Numbered from the stretch's first letter, positions 13,901 through 26,579 are shown. The stretch is DNA of 64,000 nt from Melastoma dodecandrum (GCA_029817715.1 JARUPY010000533.1:1632001-1696000); one strand, 5' to 3'. The notes: generated by a model from the sequence alone, not told the origin. Translations and numbers: made by a program.

Positions 13901-15750
13901 TTGATCGGTATATTGTTAGAAGAATAAAATATCCAGAGGAATATAAGGTTAGTCCTATCATGTGCTCCTTATCTGATCTGGGTCTTTAGCATTCGTTCAT
14001 TGGCCGCTTTGTATGAATTGTAAATAGTGGACTTATATTGTCATTTTGTTAGAACATAAACTTATTAGTTAGGATTTCGACGAGAAAATATTGTTTGGCC
14101 TGTATTAGGTTTATGATTGTAAGGATTCTTGGCTAAGGCACGTAAAAAATGGTTGTGCCATATTCTCAGATTTGATCGCTAAATAGGGAAGAGCGCTTCA
14201 TTAGATTTAGGTGCAATTTGCAAAGAACTCCAAAATTTTCTTATGCTGGTGTTTGTTAATTTGGATGTATTGGATTCACGATGCAGGAGTTTGGAGTAGA
14301 TCTAGAGACAGGGTTAATGCTGTTTGGTCCTCCAGGCTGTGGCAAGACGCTAATTGCCAAGGCCGTTGCTAATGCAGCCGAAGCCAATTTCATTCACATC
14401 AAGGTGGATTCATCAGGAAATTGGTCATGCTATTTCTGTTTGAACTGTTGCATCAGTTCACTTGCTGACTACTTTTTATCTATCAGGGCCCTGAACTTTT
14501 GACGAAGTATGTTGGAGATAGTGAGAAGGCAGTACGAACAATATTCAGGCGTGCCAAAACATGTGCCCCATGCATACTGTTCTTTGATGAGGTTAGTACC
14601 TCAAAAGGCTAGTCTGAATTGCTGTCAAGTTGTTTATATTCTGTGGATTTTGCCGGTTTCATGCGACTGAGTTGAAACAAATGGTTGAATAATGCAAGTT
14701 GATTCATCAGCGGTTCATCTGTGATCCAGTATACACAGTATCTTGAGAGGTTAAGTTCCCTTCATTTTCAGGTTGATGCCTTAACAAAGCAGCGAGGAAC
14801 AGAAGGTGGATGGGTCGTAGAAAGAGTGTTGAACCAGGTATCTGCTTATAGCTAATCTATTTGATTTCTTTTTTTTTTTCTTGTTGGTTTAGGACAGTGC
14901 AAATTGAAAAGCTAACAACTGTTCCCGTGTTACATTATGGTTACAGTTGCTTATAGAACTAGATGGAGCAGATGACCGCCATAATGTATTTGTCATTGGT
15001 GCCACCAACAGGTATTACTTTTTGTCCACATCTGTACCTCGTATCAGTGATGGATGTTGAATTTTCTCCCGAGCTGTCTTTCTTTGCTTGCAGAATTGAA
15101 GTGATAGACCGTGCTCTCCTCCGGCCTGGTAGATTTGGAATTCTCCATTATGTTCGTCTCCCAACCCCAGAAGAACGCTGTCGAATATTAGAAGCTTCTC
15201 GCCGGAGCAAGCCTATTGATTCTGCTGTTGACTTAGAAGCAATTGGAAGAATGCAAGCTTGTGAGAATTTTAGTGGCGCCGATTTAGCTGCCTTGGTTCG
15301 TCCATCTTCTCACACACTTGTTTTCTCTTTAACAGAAAATCTTTGGTGCTTCGCCTTTTTGTCAGCTAATGTTAACACATTTGCTCTTGAAGAAAGGAAA
15401 TGAAACTTATGTTGCCATATACTTATCCTCTCTGGTACTTAGCTTATCTCCTTCCATTGAATTGTAGATGAACGAAGCTGCAATGATTGCTCTTCAAGAG
15501 CGGCTGGATATGGCTGGAAATAGCCCAAATGCTGCGCGGACCATCAAGACTAGACACTTTGAGCTAGCATTGGCCAAGATTTCTCCATCGGTTTCCCCCA
15601 TGGTCTGTTTGGACAAATTAATTGCTTGGAAAAGGATTTTATAATCTCTCCAAATATCCGAACTAACTTGTTTTATGCCATTATGCTCTTCCTGGGAAGC
15701 AGGACATACAGGTTTATGAGAGGCTGGCGAAGGAACTTAAATCTGCCTGA
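10912..15750 (+). CDS. CDC48C: CDC48C / NVL-type tandem AAA ATPase
   Basis: Nuclear VCP-like AAA+ ATPase; relatives remodel pre-60S ribosomal particles in the nucleolus. Proposed exons: 10912-11476, 12257-12724, 12912-13534, 13795-13947, 14287-14403, 14487-14591, 14772-14837, 14947-15011, 15094-15295, 15468-15602, 15703-15750. These give about 848 residues, near the usual size. The N-terminal winged-helix-like region is at about 1-60 and is followed by acidic/basic linkers and the conserved DVTKSLL block. D1 has Walker [12 protein letters not shown] (near 311) and Walker [10 protein letters not shown] (near 365). D2 has Walker [12 protein letters not shown] (near 617) and Walker B CILFFDE (near 670), plus RPGRFG in both second regions of homology. 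The exon 1/exon 2 join is the weak point: donor ccttGTTGAG at 11477 is poor, but with the acceptor ending at 12256 it keeps phase. Intron 1 looks repeat-derived. Confidence 0.88.
11500..12256 (+). repeat. Repeat-like intron 1 of CDC48C with a threefold tandem near the acceptor
   Basis: The 780-base intron separates the N-terminal exon from the D1 exon. It contains a purine-rich block (about 11550-11620), a run reminiscent of plant LTR downstream sequence (about 12130-12175, ending in a ttcaataataatttcc-type motif), and three near-identical copies of a roughly 20-base unit containing tgtttctgggttt between 12198 and 12256. The last copy supplies the splice acceptor. TE origin is inferred from appearance; no matching second LTR or target duplication was found. 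Confidence 0.4.
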
Positions 15751-18139
15751 TACTGTGACGAAGGTTTACCTGCTGTCTTTAACCATTCAGTTTATGTAAA
15801 GTAAGTATTCTTTTTATGCATAGAAAGGATCAAGAACATCTTCCTACTGATACGATCCAATCATAAGGTCTAGATTCGGATTCTCTTGAGTGTACAGGTG
15901 ATATCCCAGGCTGAGGTATTATTATTTATGCGGTGGCTTCGAAGAACTTCTTTTTCCTTTTGCTTTTCACCCACTTTGTCCTTTGACGTTTTCATATTTA
16001 AAGTGACGTTGAAATTCTAACGTGCATGCATATATCACTTCCAGAATGTATGTCACAAAAGATAAGGGAAAAGGACAGGACCTGTAGTTTTGTAGGCGAT
16101 CGTCGAATGTTATACGTAGACATTGAGGTGGTTGGTTTGCTTTTCACGAGGAAGTGACCTTTCTCTTAACATTTTGATACTTTGTAGCCACACGTTTGTG
16201 GAAAGCATATGAGAGGATTGGTGTGGTATTCGTTAGCGCAGCGTGTGGGCTGTGCTCTCTCTTTTCCTTTCAATCCCTTTCGTGCACGATGTTAGGCATA
16301 GGCTTAGGTTATGTTCGGCGGAGCCGAGGTTATCTTTCACCATGTGGACAAATGGGAAATGTCTCCCCCAGGATTTCGCCGGAGTCCAAGACCTTGTGGC
16401 CTAATTGTTCCTTTTTGGTGGTTGCCGTTGATGTAATTCCGTTGGTTGCCTGGTTTGTCAGCTTAGCTTTCCCATTACGCACGTTTTTGGGGAGGCCTCA
16501 TGGTTTGTTACTTATTTTGGGAGGGCTAAAAACAATGACCTGATGAAAGTGCAGACCCCTGGTTTTGAAGGGGAGGGGATATATTCCTCGGCGAATGATG
16601 CAAGTTTTGAATGATGATGGGGGGACTGATGGTACATGATTTGGTGGGTTTTGCAAGAACTGGAATTGTTTGGTCCGAAAATAATAAATCAAATCAACAT
16701 CATCAACCTGCTCTGTATAAGTTTTAACCAGAGTTTTTGTGCAAAAATGATTTTTAATGTTTTTTATTTTTAAAAGAGTCAAATTAAAAATTAAAATAAT
16801 TTAAAAAATACTCTCTCTCCCATGTTTTCTTTTTGTCTCCCTCTTTCTTCGCTTCGTCGCGGTGAAAAACAAAAGGGAGTAGTAGGCAAGAAAGCAGATA
16901 AAGAAGCAATGGCTGTCTGTGCCTCCCCGCCCTCCTGCCCCTAAAAATGTCAAGCTAATTGATCAGCTGCGATTGCTATCCCCTAAAAATATCCCCGCCT
17001 CCCTCCATTTTCTTTTTTTCTTCTTCCCTGGAGTCCCCACCCTCCCCATCAGTTCGCGTTGTATGGATTGGCCCGTTTTGACCCCCACCACCCCCAAAGA
17101 AAGATCTTTTCCCCCGAGGTCTGAAATTAGGGTTTCTTTTTTATTTTTTGGGTTTGCTCGGATCTGGGATCTCTCCTCCCTCTCCCCTGATTGTCATCCT
17201 TACTGTTTCCCGGCCCGACGCTGGGTTTGTTTTTTCTATAGCAATGCCGAGTGATAGGAGGATGAATTTCGTTGTCCTCTTTGTTTGTTGTTTGCAGATT
17301 TTGGGTTTTCGTATCCAGTTCTATTGCGAATTCCCTTACCTCGATAATGTTATCGAAGCTGTGGGAGGAGGTTGATTTTACTGTTCGGGCGTTGGGATTT
17401 TTTCTTCTGCTGGGGTTCTGGATCTCCTGAATCGCGGTCCTTTAGTCCCCGTGTTGGCAGATTTTTTAGTACTTTCAGTTTTCTTTTTGTGGGGGTAGGT
17501 CTTGGTTGGCAGTCGTGCATTGGACTAGCTGCGTAGGAGGGGGATTAGGCATGATTGAGTTTGCCTCGCCATTGTTGTGGTTTGAAGTCTGTTGCTTTTC
17601 CTTCTGTAATTAATGCGTACATTTGGGGCGGTATCGGGGATCCTAGATTAGATGTAATCAATGAGTCCATGAGAGTAATAAATTCTGTATTTTTCTTTAA
17701 TTTTATACCCAATTTACCTTGGCTCTGGAATGGATCTTTGGAACTTTTTAACTTAGACAACTCATTCGCCTTGCGTCATGAATTACCTACAAGGGTGGCC
17801 ACGTTTATTACCAGTAGATGCTCCTGGTCTCCTCTCATACTAGTCTTTCTTCAGTGTGGGGGTTTCTCATGTCCTTTTTGAGTGTTTTATTCTCTGTAAT
17901 TTTGCAGCTTTGTGGATGTCTTTGCAGTCGTGCTGGCAATGCCTTGTTTTTTTTTTTAGTTTTGTCCCGTAAAGTATTTAATGCGTTTGTAATGATTACT
18001 AGGGTACTGGATGTCTCGAGGATGAAACATTTGTGAATTTGTTGAGTGGTGAACTAGAAGCTATTGCTTGTGTGCTGGGTCTCTTGCTTGTTGTTGTTCA
18101 GTTTTTTATACTGTTGTATGGTTTTTATAGGTGAGAGAA
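15751..18139 (+). other. CDC48C 3' region and GAMYB promoter/leader
   Basis: No coding gene is supported. A pyrimidine-rich stretch near 16810-17060 and a reverse-oriented telobox (ttagggttt) near 17126 suggest the start of the GAMYB transcription unit around 17 kb. The acceptor ttatag ending at 18130, nine bases before the GAMYB ATG, indicates a long leader intron, as is usual for GAMYB genes. Short ORFs here lack any family signature. Confidence 0.5.
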
Positions 18140-20530
18140 ATGAGTCATGCATCGATAGACAGTGAAGATGAAATGTTTTCGAGCGATCAGATTGGCTCAC
18201 CTTCGGTGGATAAAGGTAGGAGCATGGGGAGTGCAGATGGGGGGACAATTTTGAAAAAAGGTCCCTGGACATCAGCTGAGGACGCGATTTTGGTGGACTA
18301 TGTGAAGAAGCATGGCGAGGGAAACTGGAATGCAGTTCAGAAGTACTCGGGGCTTTCCCGCTGTGGAAAAAGTTGTCGACTTCGCTGGGCAAATCACTTG
18401 AGACCCAATTTGAAAAAAGGGGCATTTTCAGCTGAAGAAGAACGGCTCATCATAGAACTGCACGCCAAAATGGGAAACAAATGGGCCCGCATGGCTGCAC
18501 ATGTATTCTCAGCACTCCCTTTCTCTTTCCCTGGAAACAGTACCTTAGTTCTCCTTTGCTCTGCCCTGCGTATTTAGTTTTCATCCATGTTACATTTTGC
18601 TAGGGTGATGCTCTTCTGGAAGATTGATGTGATTCACCAGCGATATTTGAGATATTAGGTGCTCGTCCAAATTTATCTGTCTTTGGTGGCTGGTTCACTT
18701 TTAGATTTCTCGAGATATGGCTTATTATGTGAGCATGGACACACTTAGCTAATTTGATTCTTTGTCTTTACATTCCCAACTTTCTAATCCCTGACTATTT
18801 TTCATTTACATGTATGCGAATGCTGCAAGAATTTTTTTTTTGTATTGGTAAATAAGGATTTGTTTGATTCAAGTCAAGTGACTTAGTTCCCAAAAACAGG
18901 CCCGCAGGGCTCCCACATGAAGGTCCATTTGTAGTGAGTCGGAAACTTTTAATCCCAGTTTTCCCTGTTCTTAGAATGTCTGGCTTTAAGAGTTTGTTGT
19001 CATTTTACTTTTCTTTTTCATTTGTTTGTTGATTATATTTACCTGAATGTTCAGTACTTAGTTGATTGCCGATGACTTCTTTCAGTTGCCTGGACGGACA
19101 GATAATGAGATAAAGAATTATTGGAATACAAGAATCAAGAGGCGCCAACGGGCTGGGTTACCTCTTTATCCTGCAGAATTGTCCATGCACATGCTGCAGG
19201 ATGATCATCAAGGGCAGAATCCTTTTGGAATCAGCAATGGATACAAAGTTCGTCGGAACAGCTTACAGAACAGCCCCTATGAATTTTCTGATGCTGTTTT
19301 TGATAGTTTGAGAGCCAATAGCAGCATTTTTCCATATGTTCCTGAAGTTTCTGAGATTTCTGGCTCTGATATGCTGATGAAAGGTTTTGACTCTTCTCAT
19401 CATAATTTCAGTCCTCCGACACTGCCCTGGCAGAAGCGTACACGTGAGTCTGCCTCATTATACCATGGCTATGCTAGCACCACCGGTGATGCTTTCTCCA
19501 CTTTATTGGCATTTGAGGATGGCATGGCTGAGAAGCTTGCCCATTCTCTTCCTTCTTATAGTTTGCCAACCCATCATGATCCTACGGACGTGGACCCATT
19601 CTCATTTGCTGGGGTCCAAGGTAGTCGTGGTCTTATTAATTCTGCTTGTGAGCCTCCTCCTGAGGCCATGAAGCAGGAGCTCCCTTCACTCCAATATACA
19701 GAAACCGACTTAAGTAGCTGGGATATGTCTTCTTCCCCTCCCACTTTGCTCGAATCTGTTGACAATTTTATCCAGTCTCCCGCCAGAACTGGGAAGGTGG
19801 AAACAGAATCTCTATCACCGCGTAATAGCGGGCTGCTGGATGCTTTAGTTCATGAGGCAGAGATTTTGAGCTCAGGCAAGAATCATTTGCATGACAAATG
19901 TCCACTTGCTTCGGCATCTTTGACCATGACTCCTGGCGATATGAGCAGTTCTTGCCCTAACATTTGTAAGACGGAGTGGGAAGAATATGGTGATCCTATT
20001 TCTCCTTTGGGCACTTCTGCCACATCTGCATTCAAGGAGTGCACACCCAGCAGAAGCTCTTTGGACAAACACCTTCCGGATGCTTGTAGCGGTTAGCATT
20101 TTTAATACGTTTTGTTTTTCAAATTTTGGTGAACTTTCAGGAGTTGTTCTCAATCTAGTGCATTTCCCTTTTGAATCGTCAGCCCTGCTTCCTTTCTGTT
20201 GCTTCGGTACTCATGGCATTTCCTTTCCTCCACCTTGCAGCGTACAAAGTGAAACCAGAACCACTCTGGCAGGCTCAACCCCAACCAAAGGAGCAACAGA
20301 TCCCACCTCATTGTGATCCAATGAGACCGGACGCTTTGCTTGCTTCTGATTGGATTGGACTTGGTGCAGCGGCATCCTTCAAGGACCAAGACACCATAGC
20401 ATTACTCCTAGGCAATGACCTCTGCAACGAGTACAGGCAAAGTACTGGCTTTTCTGCGGATCTTGGCTGGGGACTTAGTTCCTGCACATGGAACAACATG
20501 CCTGGCTGTAACATGTCTGATTTTCCCTGA
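18140..20530 (+). CDS. GAMYB: R2R3-MYB transcription factor, GAMYB (MYB33/65) group
   Basis: DNA-binding activator in gibberellin signalling, anther/tapetum and aleurone development. Three coding exons: 18140-18502, 19086-20091, 20241-20530, giving 552 residues, a normal GAMYB length. R2 is at about 40-90 ([17 protein letters not shown]) and R3 at about 93-141 ([19 protein letters not shown]), continuing across the intron into [20 protein letters not shown]. This is the hallmark of the group, as is the following [12 protein letters not shown] chose the ATG at 18140 rather than an upstream GTG in the same frame. The C-terminal exon carries the conserved DWIGL-type and [17 protein letters not shown] segments. 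A miR159 target lies in exon 2. No damage seen. Confidence 0.95.
19675..19695 (+). promoter_or_regulatory. miR159 target site in GAMYB mRNA
   Basis: A 21-base stretch with core GAGCTCCCTTCACTCCAA, in the coding part of exon 2, is complementary to miR159. Against the usual mature miR159a sequence I count a G:U pair near the miRNA 3' end, mismatches at both extreme ends, and one mismatch opposite miRNA position 7. That pattern matches the variant known from cereal GAMYB sites. Cleavage is therefore expected but not shown. Confidence 0.92.
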
Positions 20531-21869
20531 AACGCAACTGTCTCCGTCAAAATCCAGGACTTTGAAGTTTGAACCAATCCGCCGCTATCGCGGAGGATAA
20601 CTTGTGTAATATGGTTGCTTCATATCCTCTTGCTACCTGCTTGGACATAATAGGAGAAGGGTAGGAGATAGGAGAGACCCAAATTTGGCTTTTTTCTTTG
20701 TTTGCTGTGTTTTCTTGTTAAGGGCGATTGGGTAATCCCAGAGTGTTCCCCCGGTGGTGACATTGTTGCTTTCTTCTGCATTCTGGTTTGTATGCAGAAC
20801 CTGGCCTTTTTGGGATTCCCTTCCTGTTTTCCTGTGGTAGTTTTGGAGTGACATGAAACAATAAATAAAGTTCGGACCATTTCTTCTTTTTCTTTATTTC
20901 ACTTAAAACAGCCCATTAGCTGTTGAAGAAACTATTAGAAATGCCGCGACAGTGTGCTGCTGTACTTAGTTCTGCTATTATCTAGGGGCTTCTAAACATC
21001 ATTCTTTTTCTAACGACTATGGCAGCGTCTCCGTAAATGGGGCTCATGCTTTCGGTTGCATCTACAACTGCTTCAGGTGTTGGTGTGCCGCCATGTCGTT
21101 TGAGTACAGGCTGATCAATTCTAAGAACTGGACAATTTCTGATGGTGGTGAAGGTACAAGCTTTCGGCTTGCGTGCCATTGTTCATACGAACAGATGAGA
21201 CAAAGACAGTCGCCCGACAGGCGAAGACTGTCGTAGCATGAAGTACTCGCCTTTGTCCACGTCAAATGTTCTACTTGGGAATATGAATCCCATGTATGCG
21301 AATTTTCCATCTGATGCTTCCTGCAATTAACACTAGCGTTGGTTTCCTCATCCGTCCGGTGATAACAAAGTTGTAATCTTGCTGGTCATCGTCAAGGGGA
21401 TGTTTCGACTGACTTTTCTCTTCAAGGTCGCGTTAACTAAGAAGTGGTGCGGGCACTCAGCGACAATGCTGCGAACAACACGATTTCACCTATTTTCCGC
21501 GTTTCTGTGTTTGGCATTTGCTGCCTAGGTTAGGGAATTCTCATTGAAGTAGTTTGTTTTATTTAGACACTGTTCGTTCTTTACCATGTTTTACTATCCC
21601 AACACTGGTTTATTCCAGAGTACAGTGCGAAGCATCACCACTCTACGCCATACTAGGTGGATCTGATATTAACCTGCCGGTTCATTCCTTACACCATTCC
21701 TTATACTTATGGCATTGCTCAAATAGCTTACAAGTATGCTTGCGAACAGGACACGCCATCGGCGTGAATGACCCTTCAGATGACACAACATCCGTGCAAC
21801 GTAGCCAATGAGGGGGCAAAACTGACCGGAATTGAGGCTGACAAACTTGGCATATGGATTGTCCCTCTA
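20531..21869. other. GAMYB 3'UTR and unassigned coding-like minus-strand remnants
   Basis: From 20531 to about 20880 this reads as GAMYB 3'UTR with an aataaataaa polyA-like signal near 20861. From about 20980 to 21330 the minus strand holds coding-like pieces in different frames (one with FAYMGFIFPSRTFDVD, another ending in SPIYGDAAIVVRKRMMF) that look like parts of one damaged protein. I do not recognise the family. Nothing else supported up to 21870. Confidence 0.35.
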
Positions 21870-23115
21870 TCAGTGAAATATGGACATAGGCGACAACTGT
21901 ATTCTTTCTGCTTCTGAAGTCTCTTTCAGCAAGGCAAATTTCTTCCTGCATTGGTTCATAGTCTTCCCTGGAACGGCAGGCCGCAACTCTCTTCCATCTC
22001 CTAGGCGTTTCTTTCGGGAAAGTCTTGAGAGCCTGAACCAAGGCCTCTCCTGGACAACCGACCAAACGCCATGCTCTGAACACGATGAACTTCCATTTTC
22101 AGCAACTACAGCATTGTCATTAAAAATAACGCCATGTCCTCCTGAATTCTCTTCACAAACCTCCGTTTTCCCAGTAGTGCTTTCAGCTGTCTGATCCGGC
22201 GATGATTCCTCCACTTTTCAAGTTGAAAGTGGAGATGCGATAGACTGACCAGGTTTCCTCTTGTCGAGGAACGAATCAAAAGCTCTGTTGGCATCTGGCT
22301 TTTGGAGAAGCACGGTCTTTGTCGCCTTGAGAATTTCTTCCACAGACCTTCCTGTACCAATATACTCTGATATGACCTCCCACCTACTAGACGTTCCTTT
22401 CGAATACTTCCGAGTCCCTTTCTCAAGAGCTCTATCTCTTATTTTCCCCAAGTTTTTTCCTTCTTCTCAAGATTTCCAAAAGGAAAATGCCCATAAAACT
22501 CCAGCGAACCATTCTGCTACTCATTAGTCTTTTCATCTGGCATCTGGCCTTTTCTTATCCTCCGAGAGAGTATTCAATCGTGCACCTCTAAGAACTTCGG
22601 CCCTTGCTATTAGCGGCACTGAGAAAGGTTCAACAAACGCCTGCTTATCAGTGGCAGTGAGAGGGTACGAAGACGAGTACGCTCTTTTCGCAACATCTTC
22701 TCTTTCTCCTTGACCTTCTTCTGTTGGGAAGCAGCTTCAGCAGCCAACTGGTGTTCCTCTTCTTTCCTCTTCTTTCATTCTTCAGCAAGTCTTGCAGCTT
22801 CTTCTTGCAACTTTTCTGCAAGAAGCTTAGCCTCTTTCTTCCTTTGCCTTTCAGCTTTCACCTCCTCCTCTGCCTTCAATATCCGGGGATCTCTCTTGAA
22901 GGCATTATCTACAAGGTTCCGTACGCGTGCATACTCTTCCTTTCGAGCTTTTTCAGAGAGTTTTGCATTCTGTCTCTCCATCCATCTCTTATGATCACGA
23001 GATTCAGCTTGCTCGAGATCAAACTCATCAGCACGTGAAAGGCCTTTTAAACGAAGCACTGGGCCTGCTTCACCTGATTGCCGGGATTTGTTCAATTTTC
23101 TCGCTTCCCCCACAA
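21870..23115 (-). pseudogene. Degenerate ZRF1/MPP11-like gene (J-protein with SANT domains), J-domain half missing
   Basis: ZRF1 proteins are ribosome-associated and chromatin-linked co-chaperones. On the minus strand from 23113 the ZUO-type block is clear (ADEFDLEQAESRDHKRWMER, then EKARKEEYARVRNLVDNAF, then the charged KAEEEVKAERQRKKEAK helix). It is followed in shifted frames by RKERTRLRTL, the first SANT repeat (KYSKGTSSRWEVISEYIGTG, TKTVLLQKPDANRAFDSFLD) and the second (ALVQALKTFPKETPRRWKRV, AVPGKTMNQCRKKFALLKE). Several frameshifts and in-frame stops separate these pieces and no J-domain with HPD exists upstream, so it cannot encode a normal protein. Plant ZRF1 genes have few introns, so lack of introns does not prove retrotransposition. 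Confidence 0.88.
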
Positions 23116-23164
23116 GGTCTGATTTCTACCGAATTTCCCTGGTGGGGAAAGGATTTTCTTCCGG

Positions 23165-24541
23165 ATGTCACTGCCGCTCAGTATCGGGGCTCCCTGGGTT
23201 CGTTTGTTCTTTGTTCTTTTTTAATTTTCACGCGATTTTTTTGTGATGAACTGGAGTTTTGTGATGTCGATTATTGCTTGATTGATTCTGCTTTCTGGAT
23301 TGTCCTCAGAGTCAGCTGGCGTGTAAGAGCAATGCCGGGGTCGTTAGGAGCCTAGTTTTTGCGGTCGAGCATGGTCATTGTGTTCTTATCTCTCAGCCTC
23401 ATGGGCGGTGTTGGAGATTCTCGGTGGATGACGGCCATGGCAGGGTGAGTCCGAGCGTGTTCGTCGATTTTGCTGCGTTTAGGCTGGTTGAAATGCGTGT
23501 CCGAAAAGAGAAATTGTTGCCTTGCAGATGCATAGTGTGTCGGACTCCGGAAGTAGTTTTGCTGATGTGGAGGGTGTTAATGACGGCGGAATTGATAAGG
23601 AAGAGCCGCGGAAGTCCAACAAGTAATTTTACTGAATTTTTCTTGATGCCATAGAGAAGCTGCAATATTCATGATCTCCACAGCTTCATTGCCCTTTTTC
23701 TGGCAACTTACTGTTTAAGGGGTTTACCACAGATGATATCTTGTTTATCAAGGGCGATCCAACCAAATGTTTGTTTATTTATTTTCTTGAATAGGATACT
23801 GATGAAATTGAAGAGATATGGTTTGGCTGGAATATTGTCCTACGGATTGCTCAACACTGCCTACTATCTTACCACATTTCTTCTTGTATGGTAAGGAAAG
23901 GATCTCTTGTCTGTCTGTATCTTGAATTTTTATGCTCAGAAGAATCTTCATTTGGCTGAACATGGGCACGCTCGGACAGATTGAGTGTGATGTATTTAGT
24001 AATTCTGGATGTTCACAGGTTTTACTTTACCCCAGCTCCAGGAAGAATGGGTTACCTTGCTGCAGTTGAGAGGTACTGTACATCATTATCAATGTAGTTA
24101 TGTTTAAAAAAATTGGAGATTAGGTTTGATGCAATCTCACTTGATTATGACAAAGCACTTTGCAGGTTTTTCAAGGTAATGGCCATGGTGTGGGCGGGAA
24201 GCCAGGTCACAAAGGTTGTAAGAGCTGGAGGGTATGTTTCTTCTTAGAATCTTGGCGCATGAAAAGGGAACGACTTTCTGCATAATTTTTTGTTAGAGAA
24301 ACTTGCTCTATATGCAGAGCCCTCGCACTTGCTCCTTTGGTGGATAGAGGCTTGTCATGGTTCACTAAAAGATATAAGTTCCAGACTCAAGGGCAGGTAG
24401 AAATTTAGAGTTCTCTTTTGCTTTCTCTTTTTTGGATGAATATGACACCTGGAAGTTGTGCAGGCATTTGCAATGATTGTTGGTCTCTGCTTTGGTCTGG
24501 CTGTCTTGGTGTTCCTGGCCGTGACAGTTATTTCGGCATGA
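23165..24541 (+). CDS. Eight-exon 211-residue putative plastid/membrane protein, function unknown
   Basis: Exons: 23165-23197, 23310-23444, 23528-23622, 23795-23890, 24019-24072, 24166-24231, 24318-24396, 24464-24541. All junctions are GT-AG and the joined frame is fully open (636 bases with stop). The N-terminal roughly 85 residues (MSLPLSIGAPW...) are Ser/Arg-rich and acidic near the end, compatible with a transit peptide. Then comes a conserved-looking membrane module: KLKRYGLAGILSYGLLNT with a hydrophobic span at about 100-121, an amphipathic part (FYFTPAPGRMGYLAAVERF, MVWAGSQVTKVVRAGGA), and a final hydrophobic span at about 187-211. The KLKRYG-then-membrane layout recalls FAM210/DUF1279 proteins, but I do not assign it. 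It starts about 50 bases from the ZRF1 relic on the other strand. Confidence 0.8.
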
Positions 24542-25498
24542 GATCCTGCCATCTTCAGTCCATCAGGTTAGAACTTCACTCTGTGTCCATCAGTTCGACA
24601 TGGATCATTATCCATGCGATCAATGACTCCTTTTGGTTTAACCCTAATTCAGTTAACTACGTTTGCCACTTTGTTGTTACTTCATAATGATAGATTCTCG
24701 CTCAAGAAAAAGGTACTCTTGATAACATAAGTTTATGAATGACTGGAGTTGTTTGCTGGTTAAATCAGATACAGAGATGGCTCATCGTTCCTGATGGGAT
24801 AAACCAGAAGACAGCCCGCCAGTGTTGTTGCTAGCGATCTAGTTTTTTATAGAGATAAGATGATGATCACCCTGTATTGCTCCTCCACAAATGGTATCTT
24901 TGTCACTTTAGTTGAAGAAGATTGTTGGATGGTTATCCTGGCTGACCTGGGTCTAGGCTTCATTCCAGCGGCTCCGATTTCCTTTGTTTCCATCAACGGC
25001 CGACAACTCAATGATTTTCAGTATCCTTTTAGCTTGGAGGAAAGTTTGACCCCTTTTTTCCCTCATTTATCTATGACTAGATGTGATGCTTCGTCTGAGA
25101 AAGAAATTGGAGACCAGTAGTTGTTTTCCTATTATGATCTTCCAGCGGAGAGATGTAAAATACGAATTGCCTGTTCATACTCCGATCCTTTAAGGGAATT
25201 CTTCGGACAGGAAATTGTTGTCCCACTCTTTTGTTTGCAATGTCAATACGAGAAACACATAGGGCGATATTTTTTCGATCCCAACATTAATTGAACTTGC
25301 ATATAGAATAGCAATCCCGTTTCCTTCCCTTAGACATCCGTATATCATAATCTTACAATAAAAGACAGAATAAATGACCTGAATGATCAATTCGACAGCT
25401 GCTCATTCCATGTTATCACTATAACCATGAAAAGCAGGGAAGAAAGCCAGAGGGTAGTCCAACCATCAATCTCTGAGGCATCAAACAGTAAGTTCTCC
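24542..25498. other. Convergent 3' regions
   Basis: The 211-residue membrane protein gene (+) and NAC alpha (-) converge here. I see only 3'UTR-like, non-coding sequence and no recognisable gene or repeat. Confidence 0.5.
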
Positions 25499-26507
<1,009 letters not shown>

Positions 26508-26579
26508 TCCCTCCCCGGCGTCCCCTATGCGACTGCGATGTGGTCGGTGGTGTGCGTTTTCTTTATCCCCCTTGAGAAG

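Noticed and set aside
21870..23115. Calling the ZRF1 relic a processed retrocopy
   Set aside because: Plant ZRF1 genes have few introns, and I found no polyA tail or target duplication; the neighbourhood instead supports an ancestral copy.
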